A stretch of 64,000 nucleotides of DNA from assembly GCF_016863115.1 (NCBI RefSeq), contig NZ_BOOG01000016.1:1-64000 (forward strand), in the 5' to 3' direction. The first letter of the stretch is position 1. Every line of letters starts with the position of its first letter. Source of the DNA: Sphaerimonospora thailandensis (lineage in GTDB: Bacteria; Actinomycetota; Actinomycetes; Streptosporangiales; Streptosporangiaceae). Positions 9,556 to 19,141 of the stretch are shown here, piece after piece. The position numbers were made by a program, and so were the translations under genes. Below the pieces are notes generated by a model. The model saw only the letters and a list, made by a program, of their open reading frames with translations, was not told the origin of the DNA and did not search any database.

Positions 9556-9652
9556 GCAGAGCCGGGCGGGAACGGAGTGGAATCATCTGCGATGGAAGAG
9601 CGTTAGGCGCTCTTCGTACAGCTGCTCTTCACATGAACGAAGGAGGATCCCG

Positions 9653-10033
9653 ATGCTGCCGGACGGCGCCCGTGATCTGTTCGATGGAACCAACTTCGCC
9701 ACCATCGCGAGCCTCAACCCCGACGGAAGCCCCCAGGCGTCGGTGGTCTGGGTCAAGGCCGACGGCGACGACGTCCTGTTCTCGACCGTGAAGGGCCGCC
9801 GCAAGCACCAGAACATCGTCCGCGACCCGCGGGTGTCGATCGTGGTCGTCGACGCGGCCAACCCCTATCGCTACGCCGAGGTCCGCGGTACGGCCGAGTT
9901 CGTCGATGACAAGACGGGCGAGCTGATCCAGGAGCTGTCCCGCAAGTACACCGGCCAGGACTGGGCGGAGGCCGACCCGAACGCCGAGCGAGTCATCGTG
10001 CGCATCACCCCGAACAAGACAATCGTCCGCTAG
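9653..10033 (+). CDS. PPOX-class F420/FMN-dependent oxidoreductase
   Basis: A 126-aa split-barrel flavin/deazaflavin-binding protein of the pyridoxamine-oxidase-like superfamily. Recognisable segments are NFATIASLNPDGSPQASVVWVK, VLFSTVKGRRKHQNIVRDPRVSI and YAEVRGTAEFV. Many actinobacterial members use F420; the cofactor here is inferred from size and family. The ATG at 9653 has an excellent site (AGGAGG), so longer upstream frames are not used. Confidence 0.85.
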   Translation: MLPDGARDLFDGTNFATIASLNPDGSPQASVVWVKADGDDVLFSTVKGRRKHQNIVRDPRVSIVVVDAANPYRYAEVRGTAEFVDDKTGELIQELSRKYTGQDWAEADPNAERVIVRITPNKTIVR

Positions 10034-10163
10034 GTGATTTTTCCCTATTGACGGGACTTATGGGGCACGAGTGCTGGCCGTACGGTGGGAAATGCGCCCG
10101 CGAACGCGTCCAGGGGCTCACAAGTAGGCCAGGAGCGCGGCGTCAGGCGTTAGCCTTGCGTGT

Positions 10164-11558
<1,395 letters not shown>

Positions 11559-11604
11559 GTCGTGTCTGACAAAGCTCCCCGGCGTGGGCCGTACGCTAGA
11601 GACC

Positions 11605-12570
11605 ATGGCTGGACGGGCTTCAGGGAAGCCATCAAAGAAGCAGGGTCCGACTAGGGGTACGGGCGGGAAGGGCCGGCGTTCCCTGGAGGGCAAGGGAGCG
11701 ACTCCGCCCGCGCACATGCGGCACTGGTACAAGGACAAGGCACGCGCCGAGCGGCTCGAGCGCGAGGCCGCCGGGCGTGCGTCCGGCGAGCGTACGGCTC
11801 GCACGCCGAGCCGCCAGCGCCGGGACGACGCTCCGGAGATCATCGGCGGGCGCAACCCCGTCCTGGAGGCGCTGCGCGCCGCTATCCCGGCGAACGCGCT
11901 CTACATCGCGCAGCGGATCGACAGCGACGACCGGGTCCGGGAGTCGATCAAGCTCGCGGCCGATCGCGGCATCGCGCTGCTGGAGGTCACCCGCGACAAA
12001 CTCGACCGGCTGACGGAGAGCACCGTCCACCAGGGCATCGGCCTGCAGATCCCGCCCTACGAGTACGCTCACCCCGAGCAACTCGTCGAGCGGGCGCAGG
12101 ACGCCGCGGAGGTGCCGTTGATCGTGGCCCTCGACGGGGTGACCGACCCGCGCAACCTCGGCGCCATCGCGCGTTCGGCGACCGCGTTCGGAGCGCACGG
12201 ACTCGTCGTCCCGTCGCGTCGGTCGGCCGGCGTTACGGCGGGCGCGTGGAAGACCTCGGCCGGCACACTCGCCACCCTCCCGGTCGCCCGCGCGTCGAAC
12301 CTGACCCAGACGCTCACCGCGTACCGCGAGGCCGGCCTGTTCGTGATCGGCCTCGACGGCAACGCGACCGTGGATGTCGCCGACGCCGAGTTGGCCACTG
12401 AGCCGCTCGTCGTGGTCGTCGGCTCCGAGGGCAAGGGCCTGTCCCGGCTGGTGCGGGAGGCGTGTGACCTGGTCGTACGCATCCCCATGAACGCCGCGGC
12501 CGAGTCGCTCAACGCGGGCGTCGCCGCCGGGATCGCCCTCTACGAGGTCGCACGTCGCCGTCGCCGGTGA
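11605..12570 (+). CDS. rlmB: 23S rRNA (guanosine-2'-O-)-methyltransferase RlmB
   Basis: A 321-aa SpoU/TrmH-family knotted methyltransferase. The three SpoU motifs are LDGVTDPRNLGAIARSATAFG, VVVGSEGKGLSRLVREACD and ESLNAGVAAGIALYE. A basic, disordered ~70-residue N-terminal extension precedes the substrate-binding domain (EIIGGRNPVLEALRA). TACGCT (11592-11597) is 7 nt before the ATG, again suggesting a leaderless mRNA. It follows cysS, as is usual in actinobacteria. Confidence 0.93.
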   Translation: MAGRASGKPSKKQGPTRGTGGKGRRSLEGKGATPPAHMRHWYKDKARAERLEREAAGRASGERTARTPSRQRRDDAPEIIGGRNPVLEALRAAIPANALYIAQRIDSDDRVRESIKLAADRGIALLEVTRDKLDRLTESTVHQGIGLQIPPYEYAHPEQLVERAQDAAEVPLIVALDGVTDPRNLGAIARSATAFGAHGLVVPSRRSAGVTAGAWKTSAGTLATLPVARASNLTQTLTAYREAGLFVIGLDGNATVDVADAELATEPLVVVVGSEGKGLSRLVREACDLVVRIPMNAAAESLNAGVAAGIALYEVARRRRR

Positions 12571-12618
12571 TTTCACCGTGACGATCGGGCCTCCGGCCCA
12601 CTAAACTCGTCCCGGTAG

Positions 12619-12691
12619 GCCGCCTTAGCTCAATCGGCAGAGCATCTGTCTTGTAAACAGAAGGTCTGGGGTTCGATTCCCCAAGGCGGCT
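12619..12691 (+). tRNA. tRNA-Thr (anticodon TGT)
   Basis: A 73-nt cloverleaf. The acceptor arms GCCGCCT (12619-12625) and AGGCGGC (12684-12690) pair perfectly. The anticodon arm TCTGT/ACAGA encloses loop CTTGTAA with anticodon TGT at 12652-12654, and the T arm contains GGTTCGATTCC. CCA is not encoded. Decayed foreign genes lie immediately downstream. Confidence 0.97.
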
Positions 12692-12700
12692 CTCACGTAC

Positions 12701-12737
12701 AAGGCCCCTGACCAGCGGTTTCGCGGTCAGGGGCCTT
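12701..12737 (+). terminator. Hairpin downstream of tRNA-Thr
   Basis: A perfect 13-bp stem (AAGGCCCCTGACC at 12701-12713 with 12725-12737) encloses an 11-nt loop 10 nt after the tRNA. The 3' arm ends in TT but a long U-tract is missing. Confidence 0.8.
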
Positions 12738-12932
12738 TGTCTGTCCGGTGCATTCCGACGATCTTGCTGATCTTTCGCGCTCCCCGCGACAGCAGGGCCT
12801 GGAGTTGGGCGCGGCTGTCAGTCGACACCAGGCCAGGCACGTCGGACGCGTGGAACGTCCCGGTGATCTGAGTGTCGAGGTCGATCCGGTCGGTGAACGC
12901 GCGGTATGCATTCAGAAGGGAGTCGGGAAGGC

Positions 12933-13053
12933 GAAACGGTTTACGACCCCGCTTGTGGGACCGGAGGCATGCTGATTGAGGTGATCGAGCACGTGAAGGC
13001 CAATGGTGGACGACCTCAGACGTTGTGGGGCAAGTTGTACGGCCAGGAGAAGG
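12933..13053 (+). pseudogene. Fragment of a type I restriction DNA methylase (HsdM-like)
   Basis: About 40 codons read ETVYDPACGTGGMLIEVIEH and continue through GGRPQTLWGKLYGQEK. This combines the N6-adenine methylase SAM-binding motif I (DPACGTGG) with the downstream YGQE found in HsdM subunits. The catalytic NPPF motif and everything else are missing, and the frame soon runs into unrelated sequence. It is a remnant of a lost type I restriction-modification system close to tRNA-Thr. Confidence 0.75.
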
Positions 13054-13160
13054 TACTCGCAACCTCCGGCCTCGGCTGTACACAACTCCGCCCGAACGCA
13101 CTCCGGACTGTATGGCGGCACGTACGATCAGCTGGCGCGCCATGATCAGGAGGATTCCGG

Positions 13161-13876
13161 TTGACGAGCATAAGGGTACGTCCGCATGTCGCCCGTGTCC
13201 TGGAGCGGACCCACGCCGTGCTGCTCCCCTTCGACGGCACGCTGCGATCTCTTCATCGACGTGGACACCGCGGCGATCACCGAGAAGATCTACAACATGC
13301 TCTTCTCCGCGGGACACAGGATGTCGATCCTGACCGCCGTCGTGGACGATCCCCTGTGGAAGATGGGACTACGCCCACCACGTCGGCCGGGACTACGGCG
13401 CGGAAGCCGAGAAGATGGTGCGGGAGGCCGAGATGGGTGCGGCCATAACGGCCGCACCCACACCTGGGGCGCTTGAGGTGTTGCAGGCCTGCCAGGCTAG
13501 CGGCAGGCCGGTCGCGGTAGTGGGTGACACCTGTTCCGCGGCCATGGAGACCTACCTCGATGCGCACCGCCTACGTCACCTGGTGGGACCGGTCATCGGG
13601 CGTGAGCGACGGCCGATCTCGTCGGAGATGCCGGGTGTCGACCTCGTACGGCAGGCGGTGAAGGTCCTGGGGGTGGAGCCGTCCAACTGCACGCTGGTCG
13701 GCAGGTCCTTCATGGGAATGTACGTAGCTGCGCAGGCCGGCATTCAGGCGATCGGTGTTGTGAGCAAAAACGGCAGCCGCAAGCATCTCGCGGGTGTCCA
13801 TGGGTCGGTCGTCGTCTCTACGCTTCCTCAACTGGCCGATGCACTCACGACCGTCTCGGTGACCACTCCGCCTTGA
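13161..13876 (+). pseudogene. HAD-superfamily hydrolase broken by two frameshifts
   Basis: Three overlapping frames together spell one HAD phosphatase-like protein. Frame 1 from TTG 13161 (AGGAGG 7 nt upstream) gives VLERTHAVLLPFDGTL. The reading shifts near 13240-13250 to CDLFIDVDTAAITEKIYNM, then near 13360-13375 to the third frame, which carries VREAEMGAAITAAPTPGALE, VAVVGDTC (motif II-like), VKVLGVEPSNCTLVG and a QAGIQAIGV segment (motif IV region lacking the usual Asp-rich GDs). Motif I is degenerate (PFDGTL). The ribosome site is intact, so the gene died recently; sequencing error is the alternative. Confidence 0.7.
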
Positions 13877-13997
13877 GCGTTACCCGCAAGGTGTGGCAGT
13901 TGACCGCTGACCCGAGGGTTGGATCCCAGTTGATGTCGTACCGGGTGAGTAGGCTGTGCGCCACGTGTAGCGCCGTGCCGTTTCCCAGGAGAACCTC

Positions 13998-14783
13998 GTG
14001 CGACTGTTAGCCTCCACCGCTATTCTCATTCTCATCGCGACTGGTCCGACCGCCGCGCCGGCGCAAGCCTCCTCTCCCAGGATCGCGTACGGCTGGGCCT
14101 GGCCGGACGGAGCGGGAAAACTCCGTATCGTGCCGCGCGCAGCCAAGCTGGTCACAATGCACTACGGAATCAAGAGTTACCGTCTGAAGCCTCTGGCCGG
14201 AGCTAAAGAGATCCGGCTCGACTACTCCTCGGCCTCCTTTTACCGGACGTCGGTCACATGCGACGCCAGGGACAACGGAGGCAAGTACGCTGTGAGCGCC
14301 AAGGGCCTCGGCAAGACCGCGTGTGCTCCTGGCGACCTCGCTTTCATTTTCACTCTCGGACCCACGCTGGTCCGCATCGCCTATGACGGCACCAAGGCCA
14401 CCACGATCCATCAGTTCTGGCCCGGCGTCGCGACTGAGAGACTCAAGACCGCGTTTGGCGCCCTTCGGTACCTCGGAGACGGAACTCCGGGCCCCAGCAT
14501 CAGCGGCATAGTGAGTTTCACTCCGGAGGGCGGCCAGCCGATGAAACTCGGGTACGACGAAATGGCTGGCTTCACTCGGATCACTGAAGTATGTAGCGCC
14601 GACTGGCTCACCGGTGGTGATCCGCGCAACGCGGACGGGGAGGGCGTAGGGTCAATTGCCTGCAACGCCCGTCAGATGACCGCGGTTCTTAAGCGCCTGA
14701 AGCACCCCGTTCTCGTCAAAGTTAGCTACTCCCCTTTGGCAGGGGGCATCAGCCGGCTATGGGAAGTCAGCCGCGAAGCCTGA
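13998..14783 (+). CDS. Secreted protein of unknown function
   Basis: A 261-aa protein with a signal peptide (RLLASTAILILIATGPTAAPAQAS, likely cut after AQA). The mature part is beta-rich with two cysteine pairs (VTCDARDNGG...TACAPGD and VCSADW...IACNARQ), suggesting two related disulfide-bearing halves. Start GTG 13998 follows AGGAG by 8 nt. I do not recognise the family. It is alone between the HAD remnant and an acetyltransferase. Confidence 0.75.
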   Translation: MRLLASTAILILIATGPTAAPAQASSPRIAYGWAWPDGAGKLRIVPRAAKLVTMHYGIKSYRLKPLAGAKEIRLDYSSASFYRTSVTCDARDNGGKYAVSAKGLGKTACAPGDLAFIFTLGPTLVRIAYDGTKATTIHQFWPGVATERLKTAFGALRYLGDGTPGPSISGIVSFTPEGGQPMKLGYDEMAGFTRITEVCSADWLTGGDPRNADGEGVGSIACNARQMTAVLKRLKHPVLVKVSYSPLAGGISRLWEVSREA

Positions 14784-14948
14784 CGGTCTAGTGGAAGCCG
14801 ATATATCGCCCGCTAGTCTAAGTCCTGAGCGTCGGCAGCTCCGTGACGGCAACGTTGACGGCAACGTCCACCACCAACCGTTGAGCAGCTCAACGGCCGC
14901 CTTTTGCAGTCATCTCCAGTCTTGGTCAGCACGGGTTAGGTTGGTCGG

Positions 14949-15554
14949 GTGGGGACCTATGAGGATCTACCGGCGGAGCTGGTGACCGAGCGGCTGCGGT
15001 TGCGGCGGTGGGTACCGTCGGATGCCGAGGGGTACCGCGGGTTATGGCTTGAGCGGGATTCACGAGCGATACGTCGGATCGACGCCGAGGGACGCCCGAC
15101 GGTCGAGGACATGCGCGGCTGGCTCCTCAACAATCCGCTGATGGCGGATCCGGGGCTCGGGTTGCTGCCGATCGAACTGCGAGACACCGGTGAGTTCATT
15201 GGGTACTGCGGATTGACTGTCGGCCAGGGGTCTTTCGACGAACCTGAGATCGCGTACGAGTTGGCACAACGAGCTCACGGCCATGGTTATGCGACAGAAG
15301 CCGCCCGTGCGGTCATCGAAGCCGCGACGCGAACAGGACGTCGACGACTCTGGGCGACCGTGCGGGAGTGGAACGCACCCTCGTTCCGCGTCCTCGAGAA
15401 GCTCGATTTCTATCGAAGCGACCGCATCACCGAGGACGCCGAACGGGGCAACACGATCTGGATGACGCGCGTACTCGATCCATCAGATCTAGCGAGGGGA
15501 CTGTCGGATTCATCCGGCGGGGAATCGCTTGCCGCTGCCAGCCGCGCCCGATGA
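14949..15554 (+). CDS. GNAT family N-acetyltransferase (RimJ/RimL-like)
   Basis: A 201-aa acetyltransferase. The N-terminal TERLRLRRWVPSDAEGYRGL is typical of the RimJ/RimL group; the acetyl-CoA site is in IAYELAQRAHGHGYATEAARAVI, followed by LWATVREWNAPSFRVLEKLDF. It lacks a Shine-Dalgarno; TAGGTT (14937-14942) ends 6 nt before GTG 14949. The 14784-14948 gap has a short repeat (two copies of TGACGGCAACGT around 14841-14863) and nothing else I can name. Confidence 0.85.
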   Translation: MGTYEDLPAELVTERLRLRRWVPSDAEGYRGLWLERDSRAIRRIDAEGRPTVEDMRGWLLNNPLMADPGLGLLPIELRDTGEFIGYCGLTVGQGSFDEPEIAYELAQRAHGHGYATEAARAVIEAATRTGRRRLWATVREWNAPSFRVLEKLDFYRSDRITEDAERGNTIWMTRVLDPSDLARGLSDSSGGESLAAASRAR

Positions 15555-15853
15555 GCAGGGACTGACCACACCGTAGGCGGCTGCGGTCCTTCGCTGTGGG
15601 CCGGGGCCTGCTCAATCGTTAACGGAGCCGGATCGACGGGGACCCCTCGAAGATCACGATGGGGGCATGGCGGGAGGGAGAGACGCGGTGAGGGACACTG
15701 CCCATCCCCGATTGGCAGGCCATTGTATCGCCCCCCATCATGATCTTCCCTCGCCGATCCAGCACCACCGTAATGATTGCTCCGGCACCTCCTGGCCGTC
15801 GTCGGACAGCCGGAGCGCAGACAAAGAAGATGCGCCAGCCGTACAGTTCGACC
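15555..15853. other. Gene-free stretch (299 bp)
   Basis: No convincing gene or RNA is seen. The only signal is at its right end, where TACAGT (15842-15847) could be a promoter for the following membrane protein. Antisense frames here have no family motif. Confidence 0.4.
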
Positions 15854-16249
15854 ATGACCCGCGACATGCACCCAAAACGCCTGTCCCTCACTCGTACACA
15901 ATTAGCCTTGGTCACAGTCGTCGCCGCCCTCGTGGGCGGTTTCGTCGCGACATACCTTCCATTCGGGACGGTCCCTCTGCGCGTGGCGGAGGGGCAAGCA
16001 TGGCTGATGGCTGATGGCAGGGTGGGGTCCTTCCAGGCGGACAACGGGGTCACGACGGCCTTCAGCGCAGACCTGGTGTGGACAAATGCCAACGGCCAGA
16101 CCACAGCAGGCGTTCGCCCATCCTGTCTCTGGGAAACTCAGGCCCACGCACCACTCAGTAGAGGGGCCAAGGTCGAAGCCGGGTACCGCTGGGTCAAGAC
16201 GCCGGATGGGGTCAGTTCCCCCATCGTTGCCTGGCTGAAGTGCCTTTAG
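15854..16249 (+). CDS. Small membrane-anchored hypothetical protein
   Basis: A 131-aa protein with one N-terminal transmembrane helix (LALVTVVAALVGGFVATYL) after a basic segment. A ~90-residue extracytoplasmic domain with two cysteines (PSCLWET and the C-terminal WLKCL) may be disulfide-bonded. The domain contains WLMADGRVGSFQADN and AGYRWVKTPDG. TACAGT is 6 nt before the ATG, suggesting a leaderless mRNA. The family is unrecognised. Confidence 0.65.
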   Translation: MTRDMHPKRLSLTRTQLALVTVVAALVGGFVATYLPFGTVPLRVAEGQAWLMADGRVGSFQADNGVTTAFSADLVWTNANGQTTAGVRPSCLWETQAHAPLSRGAKVEAGYRWVKTPDGVSSPIVAWLKCL

Positions 16250-16595
16250 CTACCTCATCGGAGCATCCGGAATATGCCCGGAATGAGCGGGGTGTGGTGC
16301 GTGACGCCGTACGGCGGGAGCGAGGGAAACCCGCAGGTCAGCCAAAATTTGCGGCAGGGCACGGCGATGTGTGATTCAGGGGCCCGTGAGCAGCTCAGAG
16401 GACGAGGTTTGGCCAGCCTATCTCGAGATCTTGAGCATACCCGCGATCTCGCGGGGCAGCTCCTCCGGCGGTCGGCCCTTACAATGTCGGCCTGCAATTC
16501 ATGGGCGACGCGATACTCGTCCGAAAACGCAGCCTCTGATCAGGGAATCTCTTGATCGCTGCATGTGAGTTTCGCCGCAGCCCTACGATCAGTTC
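16250..16595. other. Gene-free stretch (346 bp)
   Basis: No supported gene. On the minus strand a short frame ending near 16420 reads PPEELPREIAGMLKISR before a stop and may be the tail of a lost gene, but it is too short to name. The right end carries TACGAT (16584-16589), a possible promoter for the next gene. Confidence 0.4.
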
Positions 16596-16874
16596 ATGCG
16601 AGCTGCGTATAACGAGGCGTTGGTGATGCTCGGGTACGTGCTGGGCACGGTCATCACGCCCGTCGTCGGCGGTTGGGCGAGTGAGTGGGTTGGCGGGAAG
16701 CTGCTCAACGAGACCATGCTCATGTGTGCCCTGTTGTTCGAGGTTGCGTTCCTCTTCAGCCTTGCTCGGCTCCTCTTTCGAGGGTCGCGCTGGCTCGTCC
16801 GCACATCTGTACGGCGTTGGCGGACGCCGAAAGCGCAGGAACCCTCATCATCAGCCCTTAATCGCGTGCCATAA
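16596..16874 (+). CDS. Small two-helix membrane protein
   Basis: A 92-aa hypothetical protein with two predicted membrane helices (LVMLGYVLGTVITPVVGGW and MLMCALLFEVAFLFSLARLL) and a basic, Ser-rich cytoplasmic tail. TACGAT (16584-16589) ends 6 nt before the ATG, supporting this start as leaderless. No family or functional context is recognised. Confidence 0.55.
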   Translation: MRAAYNEALVMLGYVLGTVITPVVGGWASEWVGGKLLNETMLMCALLFEVAFLFSLARLLFRGSRWLVRTSVRRWRTPKAQEPSSSALNRVP

Positions 16875-17014
16875 GCGTGCCAGTCACAGCGGGGAATCGA
16901 AGGTATGGTCGGGCAGGCCTTGAGCGCCTGCGACCAGCTCCGAAGCAGGTTGAGCGATAGTGACCGAACTCTTCCGAACTGGTGAACCAGCGTCGGGGTT
17001 GGTACCGTACGCCG

Positions 17015-17563
17015 GTGTTCACTATCCGTATGAACGAGGCGGCGGCATCTGCGCTTCAACCGCTGGCACCTGCCGATCCGACATCCGCCGTCCCAGTTGT
17101 CAGTCAGGCTCTACGTGACAAGTTCGCCCAGGGGCTCACGTACAACGAAGGCGCTCTGACCTTCGCTGAGCACGATGGCCAATGGGTGGCTGCGCCGGCT
17201 TCTGCGTCGGCAGCGATCGTCAAGATGGGCTGGCAGGATCTGACCGGCTATGAGTGCAACGTCAACGCTTTTCATTTGGAGGACTACGCGCCGGTACATG
17301 TGGCGATCAGCGATGACAGGCGACCTCAGATCAGGTACGAGGATCAGGTCATGTTGCTGCGGCTCGGCCTGGTTGTAGCGGACAGCCTGTTTGGTCTTAT
17401 CCAAGCCCTGCCAGAGCCAGTTCCCGTCCGATGCGTTATCAACGCGAACGACACCGCCGCTACGTTTCGCTTTCACCAGATCCGCTCAGGGGAAGACTGG
17501 GTCAATCTTGAGTTGGATGAGTACCGGATGGACATGATGGTCGTCGTTGACCGCCATCCCTGA
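17015..17563 (+). CDS. Hypothetical soluble protein
   Basis: A 182-aa protein without signal peptide or membrane helix. The N-terminal third is Ala/Pro-rich. The rest is predicted alpha/beta with ECNVNAFHLEDY, MLLRLGLVVADSLFGLIQAL and VRCVINANDTAATFRFHQIR, and ends in an acidic strand. The layout is reminiscent of small actinobacterial proteins of unknown function (possibly immunity-like), but no family is recognised. GTG 17015 is chosen because TACCGT (17003-17008) ends 6 nt upstream; an earlier in-frame ATG at 16982 is possible. Confidence 0.6.
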   Translation: MFTIRMNEAAASALQPLAPADPTSAVPVVSQALRDKFAQGLTYNEGALTFAEHDGQWVAAPASASAAIVKMGWQDLTGYECNVNAFHLEDYAPVHVAISDDRRPQIRYEDQVMLLRLGLVVADSLFGLIQALPEPVPVRCVINANDTAATFRFHQIRSGEDWVNLELDEYRMDMMVVVDRHP

Positions 17564-17633
17564 TCAGAGATCAACTCCTGTAAGCGTGCCCGCTGGGAGT
17601 CGTTGTACGACCCGCGGATGAAGAGGCTCCGCG

Positions 17634-17760
17634 TCAGAGCGGGGTGAGGACGCAGAACTCGTTGCCTCCCGAAGCCTTCGGGATCGAGGTTGGTCACCCG
17701 GGCTCCTCGCTGGAGATACCCCAGCCGAGCGCAGAGCGGGCCAGAGGGGGCCATAGACCA
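17634..17760 (-). pseudogene. C-terminal remnant of a VOC (glyoxalase-like) protein
   Basis: On the minus strand one frame reads ARVTNLDPEG and the next frame continues GNEFCVLTPL followed by a stop. Joined, they form the strand-turn DPEGNEFCVL that ends many VOC-fold proteins. A frameshift at about 17665-17672 separates the parts and nothing recognisable lies further upstream, so this is a decayed 3' end. Intact VOC genes occur at 17993, 28218 and 29651. Confidence 0.55.
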
Positions 17761-17992
17761 CTCCTGTGACGCCAACGATTGAGGCCGGGCCTTGCCCCGG
17801 CCATGGCTGGGCGCTAGGGTCAGCCGGGTGACTGCCGGGTCGGCCATGGGCCATTCACGAGTGAGGCACCCGGTCTCAGCGTGAGCATGAGGCGGGCAAG
17901 AGCCCCGCCGCTCTCTCCGTGTCTTCCCTTCCGGCGCCCCCGCACGCGGCGCCTCATCCCAGCGGAACCCAAGACCCGGAGAGGCACCACAG

Positions 17993-18415
17993 ATGCCAGA
18001 TGACCAGCAGCATCAGCACAAGCTCCCCATCATGACCGTCCAACTCGATCACACCGTTGTTCACGCCACGGATCGGCAACTGTCAGCCGAGTTCATCGCC
18101 GCGATCCTTGGACTGAAGGTCGGCACCCCTGTCGGGCCGTTCCTGCCCGTGGACCTCGGCAACGGCGTGACGCTCGACTACTACGAAAAGCGTGACGAGC
18201 CGATCCAGTCGCAGCACTACGCCTTCCTCGTGCCCGACGATCAGTTCGACGCCATGATCGACCGCCTGGAAGCGATCGCGGTCACCTACTACGCCGACCC
18301 CGACCACATCGAACCTGGCCAGATCAACCGCCTGTTCGGCGGCCGTGGAACGTACTTCGCCGACCCGGACGGCCACAACATGGAGATCATGACCCGGCCC
18401 TACGCCCGGCCCTGA
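17993..18415 (+). CDS. VOC family (glyoxalase-like) protein
   Basis: A 140-aa vicinal-oxygen-chelate protein with paired beta-alpha-beta3 units: VQLDHTVVHATDRQLSAEF in the first and HYAFLVPDDQFDAM to GRGTYFADPDGHNMEIMTRP in the second. Likely metal ligands are His in LDHTVVH and HYAF and Glu in NMEIM. The ATG at 17993 has GGAGAGG about 8 nt upstream; an internal ATG at 18032 gives the minimal domain. Substrate unknown. Confidence 0.8.
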   Translation: MPDDQQHQHKLPIMTVQLDHTVVHATDRQLSAEFIAAILGLKVGTPVGPFLPVDLGNGVTLDYYEKRDEPIQSQHYAFLVPDDQFDAMIDRLEAIAVTYYADPDHIEPGQINRLFGGRGTYFADPDGHNMEIMTRPYARP

Positions 18416-18463
18416 AGCCTCGGGGGCCGTTAATGCCTGTTCAAGGGGCGCGCTGAGGATCAG

Positions 18464-18985
18464 TCATATGACGACGCCGACGACGTCCGACAGGGGGATT
18501 GTTCCGTGGTGGGGATCGGTCCGGTAGGCGCGCGAGTCCAACGCCTGGTCCCGGTTGTCGCCCATCACCCAGAGACGGCCCTGGGGTACGGTCACATCGA
18601 ACTTGAGCAGGTAGATCGGAGGAGCGCCCAGGTAGGGCTCGTCCAGGGGTTCCCCGTCGAGGAGCACTTTGCCCGCGGGGTCACAGCAGGCCACTCTGCT
18701 CCCCGGAACACCGATCACGCGTGCGATATGCTCTCTCGCCCCTGATCGGCCGTCGCTCCACGAGCGGGGGGCGTGGAAGATGATGATGTCGCCGACTTTC
18801 GGCGTGTAGTCGCCATGGGTCAGGCGGGCGTCCACCCGGCTGCCGTGCTTGATCGTCGGTTCCATGGAGCGGCCCGGGACCGTGAACGCCTTCTGCCGTC
18901 CGGTGATCCTGTCGGCGACGGCACAACTGGCGGAAGCCGCTGTGAGCAGGATGGCGAGCAGTACGTGGAGCGCCCGGTTGGTCAT
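18464..18985 (-). CDS. Signal peptidase I-like protein (S26), catalytic Lys apparently replaced
   Basis: A ~173-aa membrane-anchored protein with one N-terminal helix (ALHVLLAILLTAASAS). It has the S26 boxes: nucleophile Ser in VPGRSMEPTI, box C-like KVGDIIIFHAP, box D ARVIGVPGSRV, and box E WVMGDNRDQALDSRAYR. In bacterial SPase I the general base is the Lys immediately before the Arg of box D (KRVIG); here that residue is Ala. ATG 18985 has GACAAT 6 nt upstream; GTG 19003 is an alternative start. It diverges from a small lipoprotein gene. Proteolytic activity is therefore uncertain. Confidence 0.8.
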   Translation of the reverse strand: MTNRALHVLLAILLTAASASCAVADRITGRQKAFTVPGRSMEPTIKHGSRVDARLTHGDYTPKVGDIIIFHAPRSWSDGRSGAREHIARVIGVPGSRVACCDPAGKVLLDGEPLDEPYLGAPPIYLLKFDVTVPQGRLWVMGDNRDQALDSRAYRTDPHHGTIPLSDVVGVVI

Positions 18986-19141
18986 CCCCGCATTGTCGAG
19001 CACGGACGGACAAGTGATCTTTCCGTTCGATCACGATCGCGTTGCGGGGTTACGCGGCATGCCGAACGCATCGAAGCCATGGGAACGCTCCTCCGGTTTC
19101 ACGAAGGTCACGTACCCCGAAGTACCCATATGATCGTGATT

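Noticed and set aside
12727-12911. A minus-strand frame tail (PFRLPDSLLNAYRAFTDRIDLD and onward) between tRNA-Thr and the HsdM fragment
   Set aside because: It ends inside the terminator hairpin and matches no family I recognise; possibly another remnant, but not supportable as a gene.
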